Source of the DNA: Streptomyces sp. NBC_01016
GTDB taxonomy: Bacteria; Actinomycetota; Actinomycetes; Streptomycetales; Streptomycetaceae
Assembly: GCF_026341035.1 (NCBI RefSeq)
Contig: NZ_JAPEOQ010000002.1
Coordinates: 3,472,001 to 3,536,000, forward strand
Reading direction: 5' to 3'
Length of the DNA stretch: 64,000 bases
Every line of letters starts with the position of its first letter. The first letter of the stretch is position 1. Below the pieces are notes generated by a model. That model was not told the DNA's origin. It saw only the letters and a list, made by a program, of their open reading frames with translations, and searched no databases. The position numbers and the translations under genes were made by a program. Below, in pieces: positions 16,527 to 25,157 of the stretch.

Positions 16527-17546
16527 TCACCAGGGCCTGATCGGACGCACCCCCGTGCGTCTGCCGTCCTCGTCCAGCAGATGGCCCATGCGCTTGACCG
16601 TGTGCAGGCCGACGATGCGGTCGGTCACCTCCAGTGTCGGCAGGCGCGCGCCCAGGGATGTCTCGCGGCGTTGGATGTCGCCGAGGTCGCGTACCCACAG
16701 GGTGGCGAAGATGTTCGTCCGGCCGGTGACCGCGGCGACGAGGCGGCACTCGGGCAGTGCCGCGAGGGCACGGTGGACGGCGGCGATGTCACGGGCCGGG
16801 ACGCGGCCGAGCAGCGAGACGGGCAGCGGGCGTCCCGCGAGCGCGTTCGCCATGTCACAGCGGAAGGTGAGGACACCCGAGTCGGTGAGCCGGTGCAGGC
16901 GGCGGCGGACGGTGGCGGGACTGGTGTCGGTGTGTGCGGCGAGCGCCGCGAGGCCGAGGCGGCCGTCGCCGACCAGGGCGTCGAGCAACCTCCGGTCCAC
17001 CGCGTCGAGTTGGGACGTCGGCGCGGTCTCGGACGCATGCGTGCTCGCCCGGCCCAGGGCGCTGAGCTGCGCCGGGTCCAGGGAGCGGAGCCGCCAGCGG
17101 CTGCCCTCCACGTAGAGGGACGTGGCGAAGAGGCAGTCGACGGCGGTGACACCGGGCAGCGGTTCGAGGTGTGTCGTCACGAACCGGGTGAGCGCGGGCA
17201 GGTCGGGGGCGAGGACGTCGATGAGCAGATCGGCGCTGCCGGGGCCGGTGAGTTCGACGGTCACCGCCTCGTCGTGCACGCGCAGCTCTTGAGCGATGCG
17301 CATACGGGTGCCGGGTCGGCAGCGGACCAGGACGAACGCCGTGCAGCGCGTGCGCGAGAACTCCCGGCCCGGCGCCGCGTACACCCAGGCGAGCCCTTCC
17401 GCGGTCAGCCGGTCCCAGCGGCGGGCGAGGGTGCTCGCGGTGACACCCAGCGGCGGTGCGAGTTCGCTCCAGGAGGCGCGGGGGCGTAGCTGGAGGGCGT
17501 TGACGAGTGCGAGGTCCAGCTCGCTCGCGGTGACCGTTTCTCGCAT
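16527..17546 (-). CDS. Double-HTH Lrp/AsnC family regulator
   Basis: A 339-residue protein, about twice the usual AsnC length. It has one AsnC HTH near residues 8-55 (LDLALVNALQLRPRASWSEL) and a second near 180-225 (LDAVDRRLLDALVGDGRLGLAALAAHTDTSPATVRRRL), each followed by a ligand-binding-like region. It looks like a head-to-tail duplication of one AsnC unit. The start at 17546 is supported by GAGGGG 8 bases upstream. It is divergent from the MFS/M20 operon and probably controls it in response to an amino acid or related metabolite. Confidence 0.85.
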   Translation of the reverse strand: MRETVTASELDLALVNALQLRPRASWSELAPPLGVTASTLARRWDRLTAEGLAWVYAAPGREFSRTRCTAFVLVRCRPGTRMRIAQELRVHDEAVTVELTGPGSADLLIDVLAPDLPALTRFVTTHLEPLPGVTAVDCLFATSLYVEGSRWRLRSLDPAQLSALGRASTHASETAPTSQLDAVDRRLLDALVGDGRLGLAALAAHTDTSPATVRRRLHRLTDSGVLTFRCDMANALAGRPLPVSLLGRVPARDIAAVHRALAALPECRLVAAVTGRTNIFATLWVRDLGDIQRRETSLGARLPTLEVTDRIVGLHTVKRMGHLLDEDGRRTGVRPIRPW

Positions 17547-17650
17547 CCGGTAACCCCTCCGTGCTCGTTTCCGACGAATCCGCGGACCGGTGCGACCGCA
17601 GCCCGCACAGTAGCCACCGGATGTGATTCCGGCCAGAAGGGACGTCCCCG

Positions 17651-19081
17651 GTGGGCGCAGACGTGAGCACACGAGGGTCAGCGGTGGGCACCGGCCGCGG
17701 CATGCTCGGTGCGATGGCGGTTGTCGTCGTGTTCAGCGGCGTCGTACAGGGCTATCTCACGCCGCTCCTCCCGGAGTTGGGGCAGCGGCTCGGCATCGGC
17801 GGAGTGGCCCAGAACAATCTCTATCTGCTGTCGCAGTGCGCGTTCGCCGTGCTCACACCACTGCTCTCACGCCTCGGTGATCTGTACGGTCACCGTCGGC
17901 TGCTGCGGGTGGCGCTCACGATGGTCGCGGCCGGTTCGCTGCTGATGGCGGTGCGGCCGACGGTGGTGACACTCGCCGTGGGGATGGTCCTGCAGGGCGC
18001 GGTGGTCGGATTCTTCCCGCTGCTCGCGGGCATCCTGCGCTCGCGCGCCCCGGAACGCGGCCGCACCGGGATGTCGCTCCTGGTCGGCGCCCTGCTGATC
18101 GCCGTCGGCGCGGGCGGCCTCGTGGCGGGCGCCCTCAGCGAGCGGCATGCCGAGGCCGGGCTGTGGGCGGCGGTGCCGGTGGCCGTGCTCGCCCTGGCCG
18201 CGGGCCTCGTACTGCCGGACAGCGACGGGGAGTTCGGCGGCCGGTTCCACTACGGAGCGGCGGCGCTGCTGACCATCGGTCTCGTCGCGCTGGTCCTGTT
18301 GCTCGCACAGGGCGGCACATGGGGGTGGACCTCGGCGCGCTCCCTGGGCACGGGCGCCCTCGCGGTGGTGGTGTTCCTCGCCTGGGTGACGGTGGAGCGC
18401 CGCGCGACCCAGCCGCTGGTGAGCGTCCGCATGCTGCGGGACCGGCGGCTCGCGGCGGTCAGCGCGCACACGTTCTGCGCGGCCTTCGGCACGATCGGCT
18501 TCCTCGGCGCCAACGCCCTGTTCCTCGGGGCGGACCCGGCCGCCGTCGGCTACGGCATGGGGCTCGGCCCGCAGTCCATCGCGACGGTGTCCCTGGCCAT
18601 GGTGGTCATGGGCTTCGCCGGCTCCACGGCCACACCGCGCCTGGCCCGCCGCATCGGCGACCGCGCCGTCCTGGTCACCGGCGGAACCCTCATCGGGCTC
18701 GGCTTCCTGGGCCTGATCCTCTTCCACGCCACACTCCCGCAGTACATCGCGTCGGCGCTGATCGTCGGCCTGGCGACCGGTGTCTTCGAGTCCATCACAC
18801 GGACCCTGTCGGCGGAGATCGTGCCCGAGCGGCAGACCGCGCTGGCCGTGGGCATCAACGAACTGGCGCTGTCGCTGGGCGCGGCGATCGGCGCCGCCGT
18901 GATCGGCGGGCTCTTCTCTGCACACCAACTCGGCGGCCACATCGCACTGTCCGGCTATGTGTGGAGCTGGAGCGCCTGCGCCGCGGTTGCCCTGCTCGGC
19001 GGGACCCTCGCGCTCCTGTACGGGAGCGGGGCCACGGCCGACACCGACATACGCACCGACGCGAAGGAGAGCCTCGCATGA
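17651..19081 (+). CDS. MFS transporter, DHA2-like
   Basis: A 476-residue membrane protein with 12-14 predicted hydrophobic segments and the MFS loop motif between helices 2 and 3 (SRLGDLYGHRR). It resembles drug/metabolite exporters. The GTG start has AAGGGA upstream. The stop overlaps the next start by ATGA, so it forms an operon with an M20 amidohydrolase: the pair could move and hydrolyse an N-acyl amino acid. A double-HTH AsnC regulator is divergent. Confidence 0.87.
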   Translation: MGADVSTRGSAVGTGRGMLGAMAVVVVFSGVVQGYLTPLLPELGQRLGIGGVAQNNLYLLSQCAFAVLTPLLSRLGDLYGHRRLLRVALTMVAAGSLLMAVRPTVVTLAVGMVLQGAVVGFFPLLAGILRSRAPERGRTGMSLLVGALLIAVGAGGLVAGALSERHAEAGLWAAVPVAVLALAAGLVLPDSDGEFGGRFHYGAAALLTIGLVALVLLLAQGGTWGWTSARSLGTGALAVVVFLAWVTVERRATQPLVSVRMLRDRRLAAVSAHTFCAAFGTIGFLGANALFLGADPAAVGYGMGLGPQSIATVSLAMVVMGFAGSTATPRLARRIGDRAVLVTGGTLIGLGFLGLILFHATLPQYIASALIVGLATGVFESITRTLSAEIVPERQTALAVGINELALSLGAAIGAAVIGGLFSAHQLGGHIALSGYVWSWSACAAVALLGGTLALLYGSGATADTDIRTDAKESLA

Positions 19082-20289
19082 CGACCATGACGACAACGCC
19101 TTCCCTGCACGACGAGGTGACACAGGCGGTCCTGAGCCGGCGCGAGCAGCTCATCGCGCTCAGCCACAGCCTGCACGCCGAACCCGAGACCGCCCTCGAG
19201 GAACACCGCTCGGCCACGAAGATCGCCTCGCTCCTCGACGCGGCCGGTTTCACGGTCACCCGCCCCCTCGACTCGCTGCCCACCGCACTCGACGCGACGT
19301 ACGGCAGCGGCGAGTTGGTGCTCGCGTTCTGTGCCGAGTACGACGCGCTGCCCGGCATCGGCCACGCCTGCGGGCACAACGTGAACGGCGCGGCGGCGGT
19401 CGGCGCGGCGCTCGGCCTCGCGGCTGTCGCGGACAGGCTCGACGTCACCGTACGGCTCATCGGCACGCCGGCCGAGGAGGACATCGGCGGCAAGGTGCTC
19501 CTCATCGAGGCGGGCGTCTTCGACGACGTGGCCGCGGCACTGATGGCGCACGCCGCCCCGGAGGACACCGTCGGCGCCTCCTCCCTCGCGATCGGCGCCT
19601 GGGACATCACCTACCGGGGCCGGCCGGCCCACGCGGCCCTCGCACCATGGGAGGGCGTGAACGCGCTCGACGCGCTGACCGTCGCCCAGACCGCGATCGG
19701 CGTGCTGCGCCAGCAGCTGCCTCCGGGCTCCCTGGTCCACGGCATCGTCACCGACGGGGGCCGGGCCCCGAATGTCATCCCCGACACCGCGGCCGCCCGC
19801 TACGAGGTGCGGGCCCCCACCGTCGAACAGCTCACGGCGGTGCAGCGCCGGGTCCGCGCCTGCTTCGAGGCGGGCGCCCTCGCCACCGGCGCCACCCTCG
19901 AACTCACCCAGCACGGAAGGGACTTCGCGGATCTGCGCCAGGACCCGTTCCTGACCGAGGCCTACGCGGCGGCCGCCCGCTCCCTCGGCCGCACCCCGCT
20001 GTCCCGGCACGGCGCCACCACCGCGTCCACCGACATGGGCAACGTGTCCCGCCTCCTGCCCGCGATCCACCCCACCATCGGCTACGACACCGAGGGCGCG
20101 AGCCAGCACACCGTCGAGTTCGCGGCACACGGCACGACCCCCGGCGCGGACCGTGCGGTGACCGACGGGGCGTCGGCGCTGGCCCTGGCCGCGGCTGCCG
20201 CGGCGACGGACGAGGAGCAGCGGAGCCGGCTGCTGAGCGGTGTCGAGCACCGTCGGGCCCAGCGGCAGGCGGCCACCGACTCTGCCTGA
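19078..20289 (+). CDS. M20 family amidohydrolase / N-deacylase
   Basis: Metal-dependent hydrolase of 403 residues. Metal-site signatures are readable: GIGHACGHN, the acidic pair in TPAEEDIGG, and a late His region. A dimerisation lid domain sits about residues 175-285. It is closest to the AbgB/N-acyl-amino acid amidohydrolase group. In Bacillus sulfur-salvage operons an M20 enzyme (YxeP, YtnL) removes N-acetyl from processed cysteine derivatives. The sulfur-type ABC/monooxygenase operon just downstream makes that role attractive here. Start overlaps the transporter stop. Confidence 0.88.
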   Translation: MTTMTTTPSLHDEVTQAVLSRREQLIALSHSLHAEPETALEEHRSATKIASLLDAAGFTVTRPLDSLPTALDATYGSGELVLAFCAEYDALPGIGHACGHNVNGAAAVGAALGLAAVADRLDVTVRLIGTPAEEDIGGKVLLIEAGVFDDVAAALMAHAAPEDTVGASSLAIGAWDITYRGRPAHAALAPWEGVNALDALTVAQTAIGVLRQQLPPGSLVHGIVTDGGRAPNVIPDTAAARYEVRAPTVEQLTAVQRRVRACFEAGALATGATLELTQHGRDFADLRQDPFLTEAYAAAARSLGRTPLSRHGATTASTDMGNVSRLLPAIHPTIGYDTEGASQHTVEFAAHGTTPGADRAVTDGASALALAAAAAATDEEQRSRLLSGVEHRRAQRQAATDSA

Positions 20290-20345
20290 GCGGGCCGACG
20301 ACCGCCCACAAGCCGGTCCGACGCCGTCCGACATTCGAGCGCGGC

Positions 20346-20376
20346 TTGACGAAACGGCCCTGCGGACGGCTCAATT
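20346..20376 (+). promoter_or_regulatory. Promoter of the leader peptide
   Basis: TTGACG (20346-20351) and TCAATT (20371-20376) are 19 bp apart, and the -10 box ends five bases before the leader ATG at 20382. Transcription would therefore start at or next to the ATG, giving a leaderless uORF. Confidence 0.5.
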
Positions 20377-20381
20377 GGTCC

Positions 20382-20456
20382 ATGACTGCCCAGCGCTTGG
20401 TCTCGCGTGACCACATCGACTTCGGTCGGGTGTGGTCCGCGGCGTGTTGCGCCTGA
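20382..20456 (+). CDS. Leader peptide (uORF) of the sulfur operon
   Basis: A 24-residue peptide ending in HIDFGRVWSAACCA. It matches the actinobacterial putative leader peptide pattern (R-x-H-I-D-L-x-R-V-x-S-A-x-C) found upstream of sulfur-related genes. Mycobacterial uORFs with consecutive C-terminal Cys codons are known to act as cysteine-responsive attenuators. Here two adjacent Cys codons (TGT TGC) lie near the end, the promoter spacing suggests a leaderless transcript, and a terminator-like hairpin begins 10 bases after the stop. The product itself is probably non-functional; translation speed is the signal. Confidence 0.75.
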   Translation: MTAQRLVSRDHIDFGRVWSAACCA

Positions 20457-20465
20457 ATCGGCAGC

Positions 20466-20487
20466 GGGCCCTCTGACCGGCCCTTTT
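20466..20487 (+). terminator. Candidate attenuator hairpin
   Basis: GGGCC (20466-20470) pairs with GGCCC (20479-20483) around an 8-base loop and is followed by TTTT. It sits just after the leader peptide stop, the place for a transcription attenuator. The T run is unusual in such GC-rich DNA. Confidence 0.6.
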
Positions 20488-20589
20488 CTTCCTTGGTGAT
20501 TTCTCGGTGACTCCTCGGCGGCTCCCTCTGTGACCCCGCCCGGGCCCGAGCTCTGACGCCTCGCGCGCGCTGCCACACCACCGCATCCC

Positions 20590-20643
20590 ACGACGCCCCG
20601 CGTCGTCACGCCCGTATCGACCCGTCTGTATGACGAGTCGTCA
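20590..20643 (+). other. Two hairpins in the 5' leader of the operon
   Basis: ACGACGC-CCC-GCGTCGT (20590-20606) and the 13-bp palindrome TGACGAGTCGTCA (20631-20643) lie between the attenuator and the first gene. They may stabilise RNA, take part in alternative folding, or bind a regulator. Confidence 0.45.
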
Positions 20644-20714
20644 ATTCCGCCTGCGCGCACGGCTGTTCCGGCCTGCCCGCACGCGGTTTTCGCCGCCTGA
20701 GAAAGGCCCACCCC

Positions 20715-21848
20715 ATGCCCGTGGAATTCCTCGGCATCGCCGCCACCAACGACGGCTCCGAAACCACCTCCCGTTCCGGCGCCGCCTTCGACAAGGAGTA
20801 CACACTCCGTCTCGCCCGCGCCCATGAGGACCACGACTGGGACCGGGTGCTGTTCGCGTACGGCTCCGGGTCGCCCGACCCGGCACCGGCCGCCGCCTAC
20901 ATCGCGAGCCACCTCGACCGCCTGCAGATCCTGCTCGCCCACCGGCCCAACGTCTCGTACCCCACCTTCGCCGCCAAGACCTTCGCCACCCTCGACCGGA
21001 TCAGCGACGGCCGGCTCACCGTCCACTTCATCACCGGCGGCAACGACCAGGAACAGGGCCGTGAGGGCGACACCCTCACCAAGGACGAGCGCTACAGCCG
21101 CACCCGCGAGTACATCCAGCTCGTCAAGAAGATCTGGACCACCCACGAACCCTTCGACCACGAGGGCGAGCACTACCGCTTCCACGACTTCGTCAGTGAT
21201 GTCTTCCCGGTCCAACAGCCGCGGCCCGGCGTCTCGTTCGGAGGTTCCTCGCCCGCCGCGTACGCCGCCGGGGGAGCGGAGGCCGACATCTACTGCCTGT
21301 GGGGCGAGCCGCTGGCCAAGACCGCCGAGCAGATCGAGACCGTGAAGGCCGCCGCGAAGGCCGCGGGCCGCACCGACGTCCCGCGCATCCAGGTCGCCTT
21401 CCGCCCCATCATCGCGCCGACCGAGGAGCTGGCCTGGGAGAAGGCGCACCGCACGGTCGGCGCGATCAAGGCCAGGAAGGAGCGGGGCGAGCGCATCGGC
21501 AGGCGTCACCACGGACACGCCGAGCCCCAGAACACGGGCTCCCAGCGGCTCATCGCCATCGCCGAGGCAGGGGAGCGCTACGATCGCGCCCTGTGGACCC
21601 CGACGGCCGCCGCGACCGGCGGCGCGGGCAACTCCAACGCCCTCGTCGGCACCCCGGAGACCGTGGCCCAGGCGCTCCTCGACTATTACGACCTCGGCGT
21701 CGACATCCTCTCCGCGCGCGGCTACGACCTGCTGGACGACGCGATCGACTTCGGCCGGTACGTGATCCCGATCGTGCGCGAGGAGGTCGCCAAGCGCGAC
21801 GCCGAGCGCGCGGCACGCGGGACCGGGGCGGCGGCGGTGGGCGCGTGA
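20715..21848 (+). CDS. SsuD-like LLM flavin monooxygenase
   Basis: FMNH2-dependent monooxygenase of the luciferase-like family, 377 residues, close in layout to alkanesulfonate monooxygenases: VEFLGIAATND at the start, TFAAKTFATLDRISDGRLTVHFITGGNDQEQ, then RHHGHAEPQNTGSQRL and a C-terminal IPIVREEVAKRD. It would release sulfite from a sulfonate or cleave another C-S bond. First structural gene after the leader peptide; its stop overlaps the next start by GTGA, so it is co-transcribed with the transporter. The FMNH2 source may be the reductase at 55.9 kb. Confidence 0.87.
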   Translation: MPVEFLGIAATNDGSETTSRSGAAFDKEYTLRLARAHEDHDWDRVLFAYGSGSPDPAPAAAYIASHLDRLQILLAHRPNVSYPTFAAKTFATLDRISDGRLTVHFITGGNDQEQGREGDTLTKDERYSRTREYIQLVKKIWTTHEPFDHEGEHYRFHDFVSDVFPVQQPRPGVSFGGSSPAAYAAGGAEADIYCLWGEPLAKTAEQIETVKAAAKAAGRTDVPRIQVAFRPIIAPTEELAWEKAHRTVGAIKARKERGERIGRRHHGHAEPQNTGSQRLIAIAEAGERYDRALWTPTAAATGGAGNSNALVGTPETVAQALLDYYDLGVDILSARGYDLLDDAIDFGRYVIPIVREEVAKRDAERAARGTGAAAVGA

Positions 21849-23236
21849 CCTCCCTGGCCCAACCACCCGCCCCCTCAGGGGATATGACGGTCGTTCACGT
21901 CCCCGTATCCGACCCGCGTGTCGAGCCGCTGCTGCGCGAGCTCGGCGACGAGTACTCGACCCGGTACGGCAAGGACGCCCACGCCGAGATCGCCCGTTAC
22001 CCCGACGAGGAGTTCACACCTGCCCACGGCGGGCTGCTGCTCCTCGTCCTCGAGAACGGTGAACCCGTCGCGGGAGGCGCCTTCCGCCGCTACGACGCCG
22101 ACACCGCCGAGCTGAAGCGGATCTGGACGCACTCCGCCCACCGGCGGCGCGGCCTCGCCCGCCGCGTGGTCGACGAGCTGGAGCGCGAGGCCGGCGAGCG
22201 CGGCTACCGGCGGATCCACCTCACCACCGGGCCCCGCCAGCCGGAAGCCCGCGGCCTCTACCTGGCCACCGGGTACACGCCGCTCTTCGACACCGAGGCC
22301 GATCCCGAGTCCATCGGTCCGCTGCCGTTCGAGAAACACCTCCTCGGCGCCGCGCCCACCGGACAGACCCCGGACGACCCGGCCTCCCTCAAGGTCGTCC
22401 CCGTCCGCCACTACGCCCGCTGGGTCGCGGCAGCCGCCGTGCTCGTCCTGGTCGCCCAGTTCGCGCACGGCCTGCTGACCAACCCCGTATGGGAATGGGA
22501 CGTCTTCCGCGACTACGTCCTGTCCGAGACGATCGTGCAGGCCGTCTGGGTCACGCTCCAACTCACCGCATACGCCACGGTGTTGGGATTCCTGCTCGGT
22601 ACGGTGCTGGCCTTCATGCGGCTCTCGCAGAGTCCGGTGCTGCAGACCGTGGCCTGGACCTACATCTGGATATTCCGGTCCATCCCGATGATCGTCCAGC
22701 TCGTCTTCTGGTTCAATCTCAGCGCGCTCTACAAGGAGTTGGGCCTCGGCATCCCCTTCGGCCCGGTGTTCTGGTCCGTCGACAGCAACAGCCTCATCGG
22801 CACCATCGGCGCCGCCATCATCGGCCTCACTCTGCACCAGGCCGCGTACGCCGCGGAGATCGTGCGCGGTGGTGTCATCTCCGTCGACCGGGGCCAGCTG
22901 GAGGCCGCCGCCGCCCTCGGTATCCCGCGCCTGCGGCAGATCCGTCGGATCGTGCTGCCGCAGGCCATGCGCGCCATCCTGCCGACGGCGGGCAACGAGA
23001 TCATCGGCCTGCTCAAGGGCACATCGGTGGTCTACGTGATGTCCATCGGCGAGCTCTTCTACCAGGCCCAGGTCATCTACGGCCGCAACGGCCGGGTGAT
23101 CCCGCTGCTCCTCGTCGCCACCGCCTGGTACGTGGTCCTGACCTCACTCCTCTCCATCGCCCAGCACTACGTGGAACGCCGATACGCCCGGGGCACCGCC
23201 CCGAAGACCCTCCGGGCCCTGGGAGGCCGACGATGA
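21845..23236 (+). CDS. GNAT acetyltransferase fused to ABC amino-acid permease
   Basis: One 463-residue reading frame holds two proteins. Residues about 14-167 are a GNAT N-acetyltransferase with the acetyl-CoA loop RRRGLA (100-105) and GLYLATGYTPLFD. Residues about 183-463 are a polar amino-acid ABC permease with five or six membrane segments and the EAA loop (AEIVRGGVISVDRGQLEAAAALGI). There is no stop or frameshift between them, and the GTG start overlaps the previous stop. In Bacillus yxe/ytm operons the acetyltransferase and permease are separate genes. Fusion would place acetylation at the cytoplasmic mouth of the transporter. Substrate, probably an S-substituted cysteine, is inferred. 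Confidence 0.85.
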   Translation: MTSLAQPPAPSGDMTVVHVPVSDPRVEPLLRELGDEYSTRYGKDAHAEIARYPDEEFTPAHGGLLLLVLENGEPVAGGAFRRYDADTAELKRIWTHSAHRRRGLARRVVDELEREAGERGYRRIHLTTGPRQPEARGLYLATGYTPLFDTEADPESIGPLPFEKHLLGAAPTGQTPDDPASLKVVPVRHYARWVAAAAVLVLVAQFAHGLLTNPVWEWDVFRDYVLSETIVQAVWVTLQLTAYATVLGFLLGTVLAFMRLSQSPVLQTVAWTYIWIFRSIPMIVQLVFWFNLSALYKELGLGIPFGPVFWSVDSNSLIGTIGAAIIGLTLHQAAYAAEIVRGGVISVDRGQLEAAAALGIPRLRQIRRIVLPQAMRAILPTAGNEIIGLLKGTSVVYVMSIGELFYQAQVIYGRNGRVIPLLLVATAWYVVLTSLLSIAQHYVERRYARGTAPKTLRALGGRR

Positions 23237-23997
23237 GCAAGCCCATGGTGGACATCCAGGACGTCCACAAGAGTTTCGGCCCGCTGGAGGTGCTGCGCGG
23301 CGTCGACCTGCGCGTGCACGCCGGTGAGGTCACCGTGATCCTCGGCCCGTCAGGATCGGGGAAGTCCACGCTGCTGCGCACCATCAACCACCTGGAGAAG
23401 GTGAACAGCGGCTGGATCAGCATCGACGGCGAACTCATCGGCTACCGCCGCCAGGGCGACAAGCTGCACGAACTGCGGGAGAAGGACGTCCTGAAGCAGC
23501 GCACCCACATCGGGTTCGTCTTCCAGGACTTCAACCTCTTCCCGCACCTGACTGTTCTCGACAACCTGATCGAGGCCCCCGTCTCCGCCCTGCGCCGTCC
23601 GCGCAAGGAGGCGGAGGACACCGCCCGGACGCTGCTCGAACGGGTGGGGCTCGGCGACCGGGCCGATTCCTATCCGCGCCAGCTCTCCGGCGGCCAGCAG
23701 CAGCGCGTCGCCATCGCCCGCGCGCTCGCCCTCGAACCCAAGGTGCTGCTCTTCGACGAGCCCACATCGGCGCTCGACCCGGAACTGGTGGGTGAGGTCC
23801 TCGATGTCATCAAGGACCTGGCGAGCACCGGAACCACGATGATCGTCGTCACCCACGAGATCGGCTTTGCCCGCGAGGTCGCCGACACCGTGGTGTTCAT
23901 GGACGGCGGTGTCGTCGTGGAGCAGGGGACACCCGCGGCCGTCCTCGACGCCCCGCAGCACGAACGCACCCGTGCCTTCCTCTCCAAGGTCCTGTAA
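23233..23997 (+). CDS. Amino-acid ABC transporter ATPase
   Basis: A 254-residue GlnQ/TcyN-type ATPase: Walker A GPSGSGKST, Q-loop FQDFNLFPHLT, signature LSGGQQQRVA, Walker B LLFDEPTSALD and H-loop VVTHEIG. ATGA overlap with the fused permease makes it its partner. The family imports polar amino acids such as cystine, glutamine or arginine; the neighbourhood favours a sulfur amino acid. The stop codon is in a 16-bp tandem repeat. Confidence 0.93.
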   Translation: MSKPMVDIQDVHKSFGPLEVLRGVDLRVHAGEVTVILGPSGSGKSTLLRTINHLEKVNSGWISIDGELIGYRRQGDKLHELREKDVLKQRTHIGFVFQDFNLFPHLTVLDNLIEAPVSALRRPRKEAEDTARTLLERVGLGDRADSYPRQLSGGQQQRVAIARALALEPKVLLFDEPTSALDPELVGEVLDVIKDLASTGTTMIVVTHEIGFAREVADTVVFMDGGVVVEQGTPAAVLDAPQHERTRAFLSKVL

Positions 23998-24042
23998 CGC
24001 CCTGCGCCGATAACCCTCTGCGCCGATAACCCTCTGCGCCGA
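23995..24042. repeat. 3 x 16-bp tandem repeat starting at a stop codon
   Basis: Units 23995-24010, 24011-24026 and 24027-24042, consensus TAACCCTCTGCGCCGA. The first T-A-A is the stop codon of the ABC ATPase; each further unit repeats it. Confidence 0.9.
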
Positions 24043-24093
24043 CCACCCCTGCTCTCTGCTCTGCCGTCTGCTTTGCACACAAGGAGAACGACC

Positions 24094-25092
24094 GTGCCCC
24101 TCACCCTCACCCTCGCCCACCGGCGCCGCACCACCACCGCGGCCGCGCTCTCGCTCGCGGCCACCCTGCTCCTGGCCGCCTGCAGCAACCCCTCCGACGG
24201 TGGCACGACCGAGGTCGCGGACGGCTCGGGCGCCAAGGCGAAGATCAACCTCAGTCCCGAGCAGCACCGCGTCACCACCGGCAAGGTCGACTCCATAGCC
24301 GACGAGGTGCCCGAGCGGATCCGTAAGAGAGGCACCCTGGAGGTCATCGGCTCCTCCAGCTCCGCCGCGCCGCTCGGCTTCCACGCCACCGACAACAAGA
24401 CCGTCATCGGTGTCGAGCCGGACCTCGCCCATCTCGTCGCCGACGTCCTCGGCCTCAAGGTGCGCCGCACCACCGCCTCCTGGGAGAACATCTTCGTCGG
24501 CCTCGACAGCGGCAAGTACGACGTGGGCCTCAGCAACATCACGGTCACCGAGGACCGCAAGGAGAAGTACGACTTCGCGACCTACCGCAAGGACAACCTG
24601 GGCTTCGAGGCGAAGAAGGGCAGCGGCCTGAAGGTCAGGGGGCCGAAGGACGTGGCGGGCAGGACGGTCGCCGTGGGCAGCGGCACCAACCAGGAGAAGC
24701 TGCTCATCGAGTGGAGCAAGGCGAACGTGAAGGCGGGCCGCAAGCCGGTCGACATCAAGTACTACCAGAACGACAGCGACACCTATCTCGCCCTGCAGTC
24801 CGGCCGCATCGACATCTATCTCGGCCCCAACCCGACCGCCGCCTACCACGCGGCCAGCACCGGGAAGACCGAGGTCGTCGGCACGTACTCGGGCGCGGGC
24901 GCCGAGCTCCAGGGCCTCATCGCCGCCACCACCAAGAAGGACAGCGGGCTCGTGAAGCCGCTCGCCGCCGCGCTCGACCATGTCATCGACAACGGCAGCT
25001 ACGCGAAGGTCCTCAAGCGCTGGGGGCTGTCCGACGAGGCCGTGACCAAGTCGAGGATCAATCCGCCCGGCCTGCCGAAGACCGGCGAGTAG
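24094..25092 (+). CDS. Amino-acid ABC transporter substrate-binding lipoprotein
   Basis: A 332-residue solute-binding protein of the polar amino-acid family. A lipoprotein signal is clear: basic N-terminus, hydrophobic core, lipobox LAAC. The SBP_bac_3 domain spans about residues 80-315 (GTLEVIGSSSSAAPLGFH, SWENIFVGLDSGKYDVGLSNITVTEDRKEKYDF). The GTG at 24094 is chosen because AAGGAG sits 8 bases upstream; an in-frame ATG 21 bp earlier is less likely. It feeds the GNAT-permease/ATPase pair. A 31-bp spaced repeat of CCTGTCGGCTCTT follows its stop. Confidence 0.9.
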   Translation: MPLTLTLAHRRRTTTAAALSLAATLLLAACSNPSDGGTTEVADGSGAKAKINLSPEQHRVTTGKVDSIADEVPERIRKRGTLEVIGSSSSAAPLGFHATDNKTVIGVEPDLAHLVADVLGLKVRRTTASWENIFVGLDSGKYDVGLSNITVTEDRKEKYDFATYRKDNLGFEAKKGSGLKVRGPKDVAGRTVAVGSGTNQEKLLIEWSKANVKAGRKPVDIKYYQNDSDTYLALQSGRIDIYLGPNPTAAYHAASTGKTEVVGTYSGAGAELQGLIAATTKKDSGLVKPLAAALDHVIDNGSYAKVLKRWGLSDEAVTKSRINPPGLPKTGE

Positions 25093-25157
25093 TCACTCCT
25101 GTCGGCTCTTCCCGACCTGTCCTACAGACCTGTCGGCTCTTACAGAAAGGCACCTTC

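Larger units (their letters stand above)
20290..20714 (+). other. 425-bp leader region between amidohydrolase and sulfur operon
   Basis: No full-size gene. In order it holds a promoter-like pair (20346-20376), a 24-codon leader peptide (20382-20456), a terminator-like hairpin (20466-20487) and two further hairpins (20590-20606, 20631-20643) before the first monooxygenase gene. The arrangement suggests transcription attenuation. Confidence 0.65.

Noticed and set aside
20372..20386. Shared operator between the first leader promoter and the 48-kb palindrome (both contain CAATTGGT then CCAT and GAC)
   Set aside because: The first site lacks the GT and the left palindrome arm, so the match is too weak to call without a motif search.
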